Assembly (NCBI GenBank): GCA_031288675.1
Contig: JAITQY010000013.1
Location: forward strand, 1 to 7,710
Direction of reading: 5' to 3'
DNA length: 7,710 nt
Source of the DNA: Oscillospiraceae bacterium
GTDB taxonomy: Bacteria; Bacillota; Clostridia; Oscillospirales; Oscillospiraceae
Positions 1-6,472 of the stretch are shown here, piece after piece; position 1 is the first letter of the stretch; the number at the start of each line of letters is the position of its first letter. Position numbers and translations under genes: made by a program. Under the pieces are notes generated by a model that saw only the letters and a list, made by a program, of their open reading frames with translations, searched no databases and was not told the DNA's origin.

Positions 1-1526
1 AGCGCAATTTTTTCCGCCAAACGTCCGCCGAGCAATGAAACTATTTCGTCAAGCATTTCGGCTTTACTCAGATAGTTTCTGTCCTCCGTCGGCAGATAGA
101 TCGTCATTCCTCCGGCGCGTCCGCGCGGCAGTATTGATATATGATGGACTGGGTCGCTGTGTTCCAACCAACGCGCCGCAACAGCGTGACCTGCCTCATG
201 AAACGCGACCAAGCGTTTTTCCTTGTCGCTGACAACTTTACTTTTCTTCGCCGGACCTGCAATGACTTTCAGCATTGCGTCCTCAATGTCAGACATTCGT
301 ATAAATCGGTTGCCGTTACGCGTCGCGTGCAGCGCCGATTCGTTCATCAGGTTCTCCAAATCCGCCGGAGTAAATCCTATAGTAGTTTTCGCAACGTCAA
401 GTAGTTTTACATCCTCCGCAAGACGCTTATCCTTTGTATGGATTTTGAGTATCGCCTCACGACCGCGAATATCCGGAAGTCCGACATAAATCGTACGGTC
501 AAAACGTCCCGGACGAAGCAGCGCACGGTCAAGTATATCATGACGGTTCGTCGCCGCCATAACGATTACGCCTTCATTGGTGCCAAAACCATCCATCTCG
601 ACAAGCAGCTGGTTAAGCGTTTGCTCGCGTTCGTCGTGTCCCCCTCCGAGTCCCGCGCCGCGCTGACGCCCGACCGCATCAATCTCATCAATAAACACAA
701 TACTCGGCGCGGCTTTCTTAGCCTGCTCAAACAAATCACGTACACGGCTCGCGCCGACACCGACGTAAAGCTCCACAAAGTCCGAACCGCTTATAGACAG
801 GAACTGCACCCCAGCCTCACCCGCAACAGCTTTAGCCAAATAAGTCTTTCCCGTTCCCGGAGGTCCGACAAGCAAAACGCCTTTGGGGATTCGCGCTCCC
901 ATTTCCGCAAAGCGTTTCGGTTCTTTCAGGAACTCAACTATCTCCTCAAGCTCCTCTTTCTCTTCGTCCGCACCGGCAACGTCCGCAAATGTAATCTTCT
1001 TCTTTTCTTTGCTGGCGTCGCGGGTATGGGCGCGTCCAACCTTAAACGGGCTGCCGCCTTTTCCGCCGGCTTCGCGGTTCATCATAAAGTACCAGAAAAT
1101 CATAAATGCCGCAATAATTACAATATACGGTATAAACGACGTCCACCACGGAAATTCCAGACCGCGGTTCCAGTCGTAGCTAACGATTATCCCGGCGTCT
1201 TTCTGTTCGAGGATAAGAGCGTTCATATCCTCATAGAAAATCAGGTCGTTGTACAGCTTATGCGTAAGCATAGGTTTATCACCGACCATTTTGCTTCCGT
1301 CAACCGGCTCGTACAGCTCCGCATATAGAATACCGCCTTCAACAACGAACGATTTTACGTTCTCTGTAAGGAATTGTTCCCGCACTGCGGAATACTTAAC
1401 CTCATCGGTTTTCATAACGTCACGGGTAAGCAAAAACAGCGCTGTACCGAGAATGATCAGTATAACTATAGTTGCGCCCAAATTTACCGTAGATTTGTTC
1501 TGATTTCTGTTGCTGCCATTTTTCAT
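1..1526 (-). CDS. ftsH: ATP-dependent zinc metalloprotease FtsH (partial, C-terminus beyond the left edge)
   Basis: This is a membrane-anchored AAA+ protease that extracts and degrades misfolded or short-lived membrane and cytosolic proteins as a hexamer. About 508 codons are visible from ATG at 1526-1524. Two hydrophobic segments (about residues 18-35 and 130-148) flank an extracytoplasmic domain, the usual FtsH N-terminal layout. The AAA+ core follows: DVAG at 182-185, Walker A GPPGTGKT at 221-228, pore motif YVGVGA at 254-259, Walker B FIDEID at 278-283, and the second region of homology with RPGRFDR at 338-344, which carries the arginine fingers. The zinc protease motif HEAGH is at 443-447. 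The reading stops in a segment matching the usual LGGRxAE, so the third zinc ligand and the C-terminal helices are off the window. hpt ends 40 bases upstream and no terminator separates them, so co-transcription from the tilS promoter is likely. Only a weak purine-rich ribosome site (AGAAAG) precedes the start. The identification is firm. Confidence 0.97.
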   Translation of the reverse strand, partial: MKNGSNRNQNKSTVNLGATIVILIILGTALFLLTRDVMKTDEVKYSAVREQFLTENVKSFVVEGGILYAELYEPVDGSKMVGDKPMLTHKLYNDLIFYEDMNALILEQKDAGIIVSYDWNRGLEFPWWTSFIPYIVIIAAFMIFWYFMMNREAGGKGGSPFKVGRAHTRDASKEKKKITFADVAGADEEKEELEEIVEFLKEPKRFAEMGARIPKGVLLVGPPGTGKTYLAKAVAGEAGVQFLSISGSDFVELYVGVGASRVRDLFEQAKKAAPSIVFIDEIDAVGRQRGAGLGGGHDEREQTLNQLLVEMDGFGTNEGVIVMAATNRHDILDRALLRPGRFDRTIYVGLPDIRGREAILKIHTKDKRLAEDVKLLDVAKTTIGFTPADLENLMNESALHATRNGNRFIRMSDIEDAMLKVIAGPAKKSKVVSDKEKRLVAFHEAGHAVAARWLEHSDPVHHISILPRGRAGGMTIYLPTEDRNYLSKAEMLDEIVSLLGGRLAEKIA

Positions 1527-1566
1527 TAAATTAAGTCTACTTTCTTCAACTCTGTTACTGTTGAGA

Positions 1567-2100
1567 TTAAGTCTCTAAGCAGTGTATGTCAGGAAGCGTA
1601 CGATAATGTTCATCATAATCCAGTCCGTACCCTACCACAAACTCATCCGGTATGACAAACCCTACAAAATCCGCGTCAAACGGAGTCCGTCTGCGCTCCC
1701 GCTTATCAAGCAGAACGGCAACTTTAACGCTGTTTGCTCCGCACTCCTTTAAGTATTTGCAAATTCCGTTAAGTGTATGCCCGCTGTCTAAAATATCTTC
1801 CGCGACAATTATGTCGCGCCCGGACAAATCGCTTTTCGGAAACAGCCGAAACTTAAGCTCCCCGCTGGATTCCATCGCGCTTCCGTAACTGTCCACCGCC
1901 ATAAAGTCCACGTCGCATTCAATCGTAAGCTCTCTGACAAGGTCAGCCGCAAATACGAACGCCCCGGTCAAAACACCTATTACCAAGGGTTTGCCGTTTG
2001 CCGAGACGTTTCCCGTATACACAGAACTGATTTCATACGCAAGCTCTTTGACCCGGGATTGAATACGGTCACTGCCGATGAAAATCTTGCCAAGTATCAT
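1567..2100 (-). CDS. hpt: Hypoxanthine (guanine) phosphoribosyltransferase
   Basis: This cytoplasmic purine-salvage enzyme transfers phosphoribose from PRPP to hypoxanthine (and usually guanine), giving IMP or GMP. From the chosen ATG the product is 177 residues, a normal length for bacterial Hpt. The PPi-binding loop is LTGAFVF (residues 44-50). The PRPP loop is VAEDILDSGHTL (99-110), with E101/D102 and the expected catalytic base D105. The C-terminal PDEFVVGYGLDYDEHYRTLPDI (151-172) is typical of the family. A longer reading begins at a TTG eight codons upstream, but a strong GAGAGGGG lies between that codon and the ATG at 2100, so the ATG is preferred. The gene sits between tilS (97 bases upstream, measured to the tilS stop codon) and ftsH, the classic Bacillota tilS-hpt-ftsH order. 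HPRT has been linked to TilS and FtsH expression in Bacillus and Listeria; whether that holds here cannot be seen. Confidence 0.96.
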   Translation of the reverse strand: MILGKIFIGSDRIQSRVKELAYEISSVYTGNVSANGKPLVIGVLTGAFVFAADLVRELTIECDVDFMAVDSYGSAMESSGELKFRLFPKSDLSGRDIIVAEDILDSGHTLNGICKYLKECGANSVKVAVLLDKRERRRTPFDADFVGFVIPDEFVVGYGLDYDEHYRTLPDIHCLET

Positions 2101-2107
2101 ATCATTT

Positions 2108-2115
2108 CCCCTCTC
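2108..2115 (-). promoter_or_regulatory. Ribosome binding site that fixes the hpt start
   Basis: On the minus strand GAGAGGGG lies 7 bases before ATG at 2100-2098. It falls inside the extended frame that begins at TTG 2124, which argues for the shorter product. Confidence 0.8.
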
Positions 2116-2193
2116 ATTTGTCAATCGTGATTTTTGAATTTACTATGAACTTTTACAGAAAGTAATATCCTATCGTTCAAGCTTAGAGAACAG

Positions 2194-3102
2194 TCACTTA
2201 GGAAAAGTCATTATAAGACCTCCTTTGCCGCTGCGCGACAGTTCTAAGGCGCCGTCAATATGCTCCCGAAACAAGCTTACGCCAAAGGCTTCCGCCGCTA
2301 ACATAATAACTCTGGAAGCTATCGCCGGAGCAAGTACATTAATTTCCTTACGCGGCAGCTTCGGATTTTCAACCGTAAAGCCGCAGTTATGCAAAAACGC
2401 TTCTGCAAGCCCCCTAAGGCAGTGTTCGTCCTCTGCAAGGTATTTACCCGCGGCAAGCGAGTGCTCCGCGATTTTGGGGTTTATCCGGCGCAAAACAGGC
2501 ATTACAGCTGCCCGTATCAAATTCCGCGAATACCGCGTATCGGCGTTACTGCTATCCTCAATATGTGAAATGCCGCTATACTCCAAATATTGCATAACTT
2601 CCCTGCGGGTAAGGCATAAAATAGGTCGGATCACCGTCAATCCGGATGCACGGGTCAATTTAGGAGCAATCCCTCGCAGCCCGTTTCCCCCTGTACCCCG
2701 CGCTAAATTCGCAATCATCGTCTCTGCGTTATCATCAGAATTATGAGCCGTTGCAACAATCGACGCATTTTTTTCAAAAAATGTATATCTTGCTTCTCGT
2801 GCGGCGTTTTCAGATCCGTCCAGCAAGTTGTTTGGATAACTCACGGTAAGTTTCAAATTATTTTCACGGCAATAATCACGCACAAAACGTTCGTCACGGT
2901 CAGACTCTTTTCCGCGTATTTTGTGATTAAAGTGCAAGACCTCTATCGAAAAATCGTAATTTGCCGAAAGCCTCACCATAATATCCAGCATACACATAGA
3001 ATCAGCTCCGCCGCTGACAGCACAAGATAACTTACGCTCCGAATCAGGCATAAGGTTACTAAAAGCAATATATTTGTCAACGCGCTTAATAGTGCTATAC
3101 AT
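2194..3102 (-). CDS. tilS: tRNA(Ile)-lysidine synthase TilS, short form
   Basis: TilS uses ATP and lysine to convert C34 of the CAU-anticodon tRNA-Ile to lysidine, so that it reads AUA and is charged with isoleucine. The 302-residue product has the PP-loop SGGADS at 30-35, HFNH at 57-60, TAHNSDDNAETM at 118-129, RGTGGNGLRGI at 135-145, RPIL at 159-162, and DSSN...RNLIR at 183-197. All of these belong to the N-type PP-loop ATPase core of TilS. The remainder (about 205-302) matches the position of the substrate-binding domain. Bacillus- and E. coli-type enzymes are longer (over 400 residues) and carry an extra C-terminal TilS_C domain, which is absent here; short forms of about 310 residues, as in Aquifex, are known. 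The frame after the stop (TGA at 2196-2194) gives only seven codons before another stop, with no sign of a frameshifted continuation. The ATG at 3102 gives the usual lead of about 30 residues before the PP-loop, but has no ribosome binding site and sits just after a -10 box. It is the first gene of the leftward operon. Confidence 0.95.
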   Translation of the reverse strand: MYSTIKRVDKYIAFSNLMPDSERKLSCAVSGGADSMCMLDIMVRLSANYDFSIEVLHFNHKIRGKESDRDERFVRDYCRENNLKLTVSYPNNLLDGSENAAREARYTFFEKNASIVATAHNSDDNAETMIANLARGTGGNGLRGIAPKLTRASGLTVIRPILCLTRREVMQYLEYSGISHIEDSSNADTRYSRNLIRAAVMPVLRRINPKIAEHSLAAGKYLAEDEHCLRGLAEAFLHNCGFTVENPKLPRKEINVLAPAIASRVIMLAAEAFGVSLFREHIDGALELSRSGKGGLIMTFPK

Positions 3103-3110
3103 AATATTGG

Positions 3111-3139
3111 ATTATAACACATTTCCCAATAATAATCAA
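3111..3139 (-). promoter_or_regulatory. Sigma-A-type promoter of the tilS-hpt-ftsH operon, predicted leaderless
   Basis: On the minus strand TTGATT (3139-3134), a 17-base spacer and a perfect TATAAT (3116-3111) preceded by TG (extended -10). Start is expected 7 bases or so beyond the -10, about 3104-3102, which coincides with the A of the tilS ATG at 3102. No Shine-Dalgarno could fit in such a transcript, so tilS is probably translated from a leaderless or 1-2-nt-leader mRNA. Confidence 0.8.
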
Positions 3140-3152
3140 CAGGTTTTTTATT

Positions 3153-3168
3153 GTTACTTTTTTGTAAC
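3153..3168. repeat. Small palindrome upstream of the tilS -35 box
   Basis: GTTAC-TTTTTT-GTAAC is a perfect 5-bp inverted repeat with a 6-base T/A centre. It lies 13 bases upstream of the tilS -35 in the divergent region, where an operator could sit. No regulator is recognised, and short repeats like this also occur by chance in AT-rich DNA. Confidence 0.35.
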
Positions 3169-3265
3169 CTATCGTCACTAAACTCAAATGCATTGAATTG
3201 CGCGCCTTACTCGGGTCTATATTTTTGTGCAAAGTGCCGAAATTATAAAAATCGAAAATTATGTC

Positions 3266-3294
3266 TTGCGTTTTGGTATTTCTTGGTGTATACT
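3266..3294 (+). promoter_or_regulatory. Candidate promoter for the spoIIM-like gene
   Basis: TTGCGT (3266-3271), a 17-base spacer and TATACT (3289-3294) match a sigma-A promoter reasonably well. Transcription would begin near 3301, giving a 5' leader of roughly 134 bases that contains the hairpin at 3311-3355. The sporulation sigma factor expected for a true spoIIM (sigma-E) would use different boxes, which I did not recognise. Confidence 0.5.
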
Positions 3295-3310
3295 GCGTTT
3301 ACAAGAGTCA

Positions 3311-3355
3311 CCGACATTACGTAAACCTATTTTCGTCACGGTTTGTCGTAGTCGG
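3311..3355 (+). other. Long imperfect hairpin in the spoIIM-like leader
   Basis: CCGAC (3311-3315) pairs with GTCGG (3351-3355), TACG (3318-3321) with CGTA (3347-3350), and AAACC (3323-3327) with GGTTT (3340-3344). This makes a stem of about 14-15 pairs with small bulges and a 12-base loop. No T-run follows on either strand, so it is not an intrinsic terminator. It lies in the untranslated stretch before the spoIIM-like gene and could be an RNA leader structure. Confidence 0.5.
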
Positions 3356-3381
3356 ATAAAAAGTAATATTTGCAATTTGTC

Positions 3382-3411
3382 TTGCATAGAATGCTCCGAG
3401 CGCAGTATTAT
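3382..3411 (+). promoter_or_regulatory. Weak second promoter candidate just upstream of the spoIIM-like gene
   Basis: TTGCAT (3382-3387), an 18-base spacer and TATTAT (3406-3411). A start near 3418 would leave only a few bases before the AAGGAG at 3421-3426. The -35 is poor, so this is a minor alternative to the site at 3266-3294. Confidence 0.25.
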
Positions 3412-3434
3412 TAAGATATTAAGGAGCATCGCCG

Positions 3435-3938
3435 ATGGACAAGCAATTTTACTTCCGCAGTTTTTTGGTATTGGCAGTCACATTTGTTGCAGGGTCGCTT
3501 CTGGGCGGATTCGCCGCAAGATCATTCGGGGCAAGCGAGTTATCTTTGCCTGACGAAAATACCCTCACTTTTGCCTCAAAGCTTTTTGCTAACGCATTGT
3601 TCCCTGCCCTGGCTTTGTTGCTCGGAACATCAGTAATCGGAATCTTCGGGTTACCGCTTCTTTGCGGGGCAAAAGGATTCAGTATCACTTTCACGCTTAC
3701 AGCCGCAATGATGGATTTAGACAGCGCAAGTAAAATCGCTTTACTGAAGTTCAAAGCCGCTCCAGCAATAGTTTCAGTAACCGTTATGCTGCTGATTTCC
3801 GCACAGTCTATGGTATCTTCAGCAAAGCTGCTTAAACTCGCAAACAAGGGAACTGTCTCCGGCTCAATATACGGTTCTAAGTACTGGTTGATTGCCGTTC
3901 TCTCCGCTGCGTTACTTGTGATTGTATCCTTAATTTAG
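3435..3938 (+). CDS. SpoIIM-like integral membrane protein
   Basis: This 167-residue, very hydrophobic protein has likely membrane spans at about residues 8-28, 53-77, 81-93 (marginal), 108-127 and 150-167. In Bacillus, SpoIIM is part of the SpoIID-SpoIIM-SpoIIP peptidoglycan-hydrolysing machine that drives forespore engulfment. The middle section (LLLGTSVIGIFGLPLLCGAKGFSITFT, about 61-87) resembles the SpoIIM/DUF95 pattern of a glycine-rich hydrophobic helix followed by a 'KG(F/V)..G/TFT' turn. A xerD-like gene directly downstream supports this, because spoIIM and xerD (ripX) are near neighbours in Bacillus. The protein is shorter than B. subtilis SpoIIM (about 214 residues), and the lumenal domain between the first two spans is short. 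The start is well supported by AAGGAG at 3421-3426, 8 bases before ATG. The family call is by eye; a generic small membrane protein is the alternative. Confidence 0.6.
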   Translation: MDKQFYFRSFLVLAVTFVAGSLLGGFAARSFGASELSLPDENTLTFASKLFANALFPALALLLGTSVIGIFGLPLLCGAKGFSITFTLTAAMMDLDSASKIALLKFKAAPAIVSVTVMLLISAQSMVSSAKLLKLANKGTVSGSIYGSKYWLIAVLSAALLVIVSLI

Positions 3939-4016
3939 TTTACAAAACTTTATATATATTTTCTTTTACCGAGTTCGTTACCGCTATTTTTACAACCCTA
4001 AGGAGAAAACACCGCT

Positions 4017-4928
4017 ATGACAACTACAACTAACATCATTACAGCGTTCGCGGATTACCTTGAACACGAAAGGCACGTTGCGCTGAACACCCGTACATCT
4101 TACGCCTGTGACGTCGGACAGTTTATACATTATCTTGAGGAGATGAATGTTTCGTTTGATGAAGTAATGTCGGAGAATGTCGCCGATTACATAGATACGC
4201 TTAAAGCTATAGGCAAGGCTTCCTCTACCCTGTCGCGCACCCTCGCCGCTCTTAAATGCTTTTACGGCTATCTCTGCGCTATTGAAGTATGCGAACTGAA
4301 TCCGGTATCCAACGTCACTATGGAGCGCCAAAAGCGCAAACTTCCGACCGTTCTTACCGGTATCGAAATGGACAGTTTTCTCGGGCAGCTGCGGGGCAGT
4401 GATTACAAAGGTATACGTGACAAGGCAATGTTAGAGCTTTTATACGCTACCGGTATACGTGTGTCAGAGCTTATCGCTCTTAACATAGAAGATTTCTCCC
4501 CGGAAATGAAAACTCTAACCTGTGAGGGAAAAAGCGGCGCGCGCAGAATTCCGATTTACGACGGCGCCGTCACCGCATTGCAAGAGTACATAAGTGAAAG
4601 CCGTTCATATCTTACTAACAACAGCGGCGAGCAAGCTTTGTTCGTCAACGTTGCAGGCGGACGTATGAGTCGTCAGGGATTCTGGAAAATCGTCAAACAC
4701 TATCAGGAGAAAGCCGGTATCACTAATGAGATTACCCCGCATACTTTGCGCCACAGCTTCGCCGCTCACCTCTTGGCAAACGGCGCGGATTTGCGCTCGC
4801 TGAAAGAAATGCTCGGTCATGCTGATATTTCCAGTACGCAGGTTTATAAGAAGCTCATTGATAACCGCATTAACGAAGTTTACCAGCACACTCATCCGAG
4901 GGCTAATCCGGTAAGTGCCATCGGATAA
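4017..4928 (+). CDS. xerD: XerD-type site-specific tyrosine recombinase
   Basis: This 303-residue DNA-breaking and rejoining enzyme of the tyrosine recombinase family most likely resolves chromosome dimers at dif with a XerC partner. The N-terminal SAM-like core-binding domain spans about residues 5-95 (FADYLEHERHVALNTRTSYACD). The catalytic domain shows all expected residues: R148 in ATGIRVSEL, K172 in the beta-hairpin, H242 and R245 in HTLRHSFAAHLL, H268 in MLGHADISSTQVY, and nucleophile Y277. The tail NEVYQHTHPRA matches the end of housekeeping Xer proteins (VYxxxHPRA) rather than phage or transposon integrases, and its length (about 300) also fits. AAGGAG at 4000-4005 lies 11 bases before ATG, slightly far. 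It starts 78 bases after the spoIIM-like gene and could be read from the same transcript. XerC versus XerD cannot be settled by eye; the spoIIM neighbour favours XerD. Confidence 0.9.
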   Translation: MTTTTNIITAFADYLEHERHVALNTRTSYACDVGQFIHYLEEMNVSFDEVMSENVADYIDTLKAIGKASSTLSRTLAALKCFYGYLCAIEVCELNPVSNVTMERQKRKLPTVLTGIEMDSFLGQLRGSDYKGIRDKAMLELLYATGIRVSELIALNIEDFSPEMKTLTCEGKSGARRIPIYDGAVTALQEYISESRSYLTNNSGEQALFVNVAGGRMSRQGFWKIVKHYQEKAGITNEITPHTLRHSFAAHLLANGADLRSLKEMLGHADISSTQVYKKLIDNRINEVYQHTHPRANPVSAIG

Positions 4929-4957
4929 TAAATCAATCGGCTAATCTAAAATTTCCA

Positions 4958-4996
4958 GTAAGCTGAACGTGTTTGTGTGTTTCGCGTTCAGCTTAC
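4958..4996 (+). terminator. Perfect 12-bp hairpin after xerD, probable terminator
   Basis: GTAAGCTGAACG (4958-4969) is exactly complementary to CGTTCAGCTTAC (4985-4996); two further pairs (T-G, G-C) shorten the loop to 11 bases. It is followed by the T-rich but interrupted AATTTATT. Lying between xerD and a fresh promoter for efp, it most likely ends the spoIIM-xerD transcript, although the T-run is weak. Confidence 0.6.
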
Positions 4997-5018
4997 AATT
5001 TATTCGCCAAAAAAGTAC

Positions 5019-5047
5019 TTGCAATATGCGCAATGCTGTGTTATACT
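5019..5047 (+). promoter_or_regulatory. Promoter of efp
   Basis: TTGCAA (5019-5024), a 17-base spacer ending in TGTGT, and TATACT (5042-5047), so a sigma-A site with an extended -10. Predicted start is about 5054, a leader of roughly 37 bases. AAAGGAA at 5076-5082 is the ribosome site, 8 bases before ATG 5091. Confidence 0.75.
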
Positions 5048-5090
5048 TATAATATATGAATATAATGCACCTAAGAAAGGAATAATCTTT

Positions 5091-5654
5091 ATGATAACAG
5101 CGGGAGATTTCCGCAACGGCGTTACTTTCGTTATGGACGGTAACGTAATGCAAATTATCGAATTTCAGCATGTAAAACCCGGTAAGGGCGCGGCGTTCGT
5201 TCGTACCAAAATACGCAACGTTATTACAGGAGCGGTAACTGAGACTTCATTCAACCCCAGCGCAAAATTTGAGACCGCGTTCGTTGAGCGCAAAGATATG
5301 GAATACAGCTACAATGACGGCGAACTCTACTACTTTATGGACACCGAAACATATGAACAGCTGCCGATTAACTCGTCAGTACTCAGCGACGGATTCAAGT
5401 TCGTAAAAGAGAATATGGTTTGCAAGGTCAGCAGCTTCAAGGGCAATGTATTCTCCGTTGACGCTCCGAACTTCGTAGAATTAGAAATAACCGAAACCGA
5501 GCCGGGCGTGCGCGGCGATACGGCTACAAACGTTACCAAGCCGGCAACGGTCGAGACAGGCGCGGAAGTACGCGTTCCCCTTTTCATTAACACCGGCGAC
5601 TTTATTAAAATTGATACCCGCACGGGCGAGTATTTAGAGAGAGCTAAACGCTAA
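5091..5654 (+). CDS. efp: Translation elongation factor P
   Basis: EF-P binds between the P and E sites of stalled ribosomes and promotes peptide bond formation at polyproline stretches. The 187-residue product has the three-domain EF-P fold: an N-terminal KOW-like domain (about 1-62), a first OB domain (about 66-125) and a second OB domain (about 130-185). The loop that reaches the P-site tRNA reads PGKGAAFVRTK (30-40), with K32 at the tip. A lysine in a PGKG loop is the form modified to 5-aminopentanol-lysine in Bacillus; neither that enzyme nor EpmA/EarP is in this window. The PROSITE-type EF-P signature KPATVETGAEVRVPLFINTG is present near 157-176. An open frame extends upstream to 4977, but it runs through the promoter and leader, so ATG 5091 with its ribosome site is the start. 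The gene is followed closely by the acidic Cys/His protein, a recurrent pair in Clostridia. Confidence 0.97.
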   Translation: MITAGDFRNGVTFVMDGNVMQIIEFQHVKPGKGAAFVRTKIRNVITGAVTETSFNPSAKFETAFVERKDMEYSYNDGELYYFMDTETYEQLPINSSVLSDGFKFVKENMVCKVSSFKGNVFSVDAPNFVELEITETEPGVRGDTATNVTKPATVETGAEVRVPLFINTGDFIKIDTRTGEYLERAKR

Positions 5655-5667
5655 CGCGTTTGCGAAT

Positions 5668-5672
5668 GGAGG
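5668..5672 (+). promoter_or_regulatory. Ribosome binding site that fixes the start of the acidic protein gene
   Basis: GGAGG lies 5 bases before ATG 5678-5680. The frame is open back to a TTG at 5660, but that would place the Shine-Dalgarno inside the coding sequence. Confidence 0.8.
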
Positions 5673-5677
5673 AAACT

Positions 5678-6301
5678 ATGACTATTTCTGAAAAAGCGGC
5701 ATATCTTAAAGGACTTGCTGAGGGTTCGCGTCTTGACACCGAAAGTGATCAAGGCAAAATTCTTGCGGCAATCATCGACATGCTCGGCGACGTCGCGTCA
5801 GACATTGAAGATTTGGCTCAGGACACTCAGGAGATCACTGACGAGCTTGATTCGCTCTCAGATGATTTCAACGATCTGCTTGATGACCACGATACTCTTA
5901 CCGAACGTGTTGACGATATCGAAGAAGTGCAGGAACAGCTTTGCAAAGACTTAGACGATCTTACCGAAGAGTTTGAGGCTTTCGAGGACGCGTACTTCGA
6001 TGATGATGACTGTGATTGCGGTTGTGACTGCCACAGTGACGATGACGATGATGACGACTGGGAAGACGACGATGCTTGGGAGCTTGATGAAGACGACTCA
6101 TTTGAGATTCATTGCCCTTACTGCGGCAAAGCGATTACATTGACTGCCGATGATCTTGAAAATGAAAAAGTTCCCTGCCCCGATTGCGGCAAAGAAATCA
6201 GCTTTGATTTCGGTGATGACGATGATGAGTGCTGCGGCGAATGTAACTGCGGTCATGATCACGGACATCACCACGATCACGACCATAACAAAGAAGACTA
6301 A
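5678..6301 (+). CDS. Acidic coiled-coil protein with zinc-ribbon and Cys/His-rich tail (CD1247 N-terminal domain-like)
   Basis: This 207-residue, strongly acidic protein has no signal peptide or membrane span. Residues 1-35 (SEKAAYLKGLAEG...KILAAIIDML) resemble the conserved N-terminus of the clostridial family called CD1247 N-terminal domain-containing. Residues 38-105 form a heptad-like acidic coiled coil. A cluster CDCGCDCH (112-119) is followed by a run of Asp. A two-CxxC knuckle (C146-P-Y-C149 and C167-P-D-C170, spaced 17) is a likely zinc ribbon. The tail contains C185, C186, C189, C191 and then seven His alternating with Asp and Gly (193-203), a striking metal-binding-like sequence. 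The start is at ATG 5678, 23 bases after efp and probably co-transcribed with it; the shared terminator is at 6320-6362. Function is unknown. Metal buffering, zinc-dependent regulation or a translation-linked role beside EF-P are guesses only. Confidence 0.8.
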   Translation: MTISEKAAYLKGLAEGSRLDTESDQGKILAAIIDMLGDVASDIEDLAQDTQEITDELDSLSDDFNDLLDDHDTLTERVDDIEEVQEQLCKDLDDLTEEFEAFEDAYFDDDDCDCGCDCHSDDDDDDDWEDDDAWELDEDDSFEIHCPYCGKAITLTADDLENEKVPCPDCGKEISFDFGDDDDECCGECNCGHDHGHHHDHDHNKED

Positions 6302-6319
6302 ACTTCCGGTAAGCAATCC

Positions 6320-6362
6320 TCACCCCCTGCCGATATTCAGCGGCAGGGGGTGATTTATCATT
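6320..6362 (+). terminator. Strong intrinsic terminator of the efp operon
   Basis: TCACCCCCTGCCG (6320-6332) pairs perfectly with CGGCAGGGGGTGA (6341-6353) around an 8-base loop, followed by TTTATCATT. The 13-bp GC-rich stem lies 18 bases after the stop of the acidic protein gene. Confidence 0.9.
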
Positions 6363-6472
6363 GCCGACTTAGCCCGAACAGTTTCTTCAATTTTTGATAA
6401 TTCCAAAATCGACTGCGGCTAATTTTCAATTTGCCATTTCAATTCACGGCGTGCTTCCACAGATATTCACAC
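6363..6472. other. Gene-poor stretch with no recognised feature
   Basis: There is no open frame with a ribosome site on either strand and no tRNA or convincing hairpin. The minus strand has a short coding-looking run between about 6366 and 6461 interrupted by a TAG (reading ...VEARRELKWQIEN, stop, then PQSILELSKIEE...). It may be a trace of a decayed gene, but is too short to name. Confidence 0.4.

Noticed and set aside
438..1328. A 296-codon plus-strand open frame
   Set aside because: It lies entirely antisense to ftsH, has no ribosome site and a Ser/Arg-rich unstructured composition; the minus strand encodes an unmistakable FtsH.
2152..2180. Possible internal promoter for hpt on the minus strand (TTGAAC, 17 bases, TGTAAA)
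   Set aside because: The -10 matches only four of six positions; the operon promoter upstream of tilS is much better.
2225..2746. A 173-codon plus-strand open frame
   Set aside because: Antisense shadow of tilS, with no family features or ribosome site.
3937..3964. dif-like site upstream of xerD: AGTTTACAAAA (3937-3947) differs at one base from the reverse of the Gram-positive XerD half-site
   Set aside because: The opposite half (3954-3964) matches poorly, it overlaps the spoIIM-like stop codon, and dif normally lies at the replication terminus. Probably chance in AT-rich DNA.
4977..5090. N-terminal extension of EF-P by 38 codons
   Set aside because: It runs through the promoter and ribosome site, and EF-P conservation begins at the ATG at 5091.
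6366..6461. Decayed minus-strand coding run (VEARRELKWQIEN, stop, PQSILELSKIEE)
   Set aside because: Only short pieces separated by stops, no ribosome site and no family recognised.
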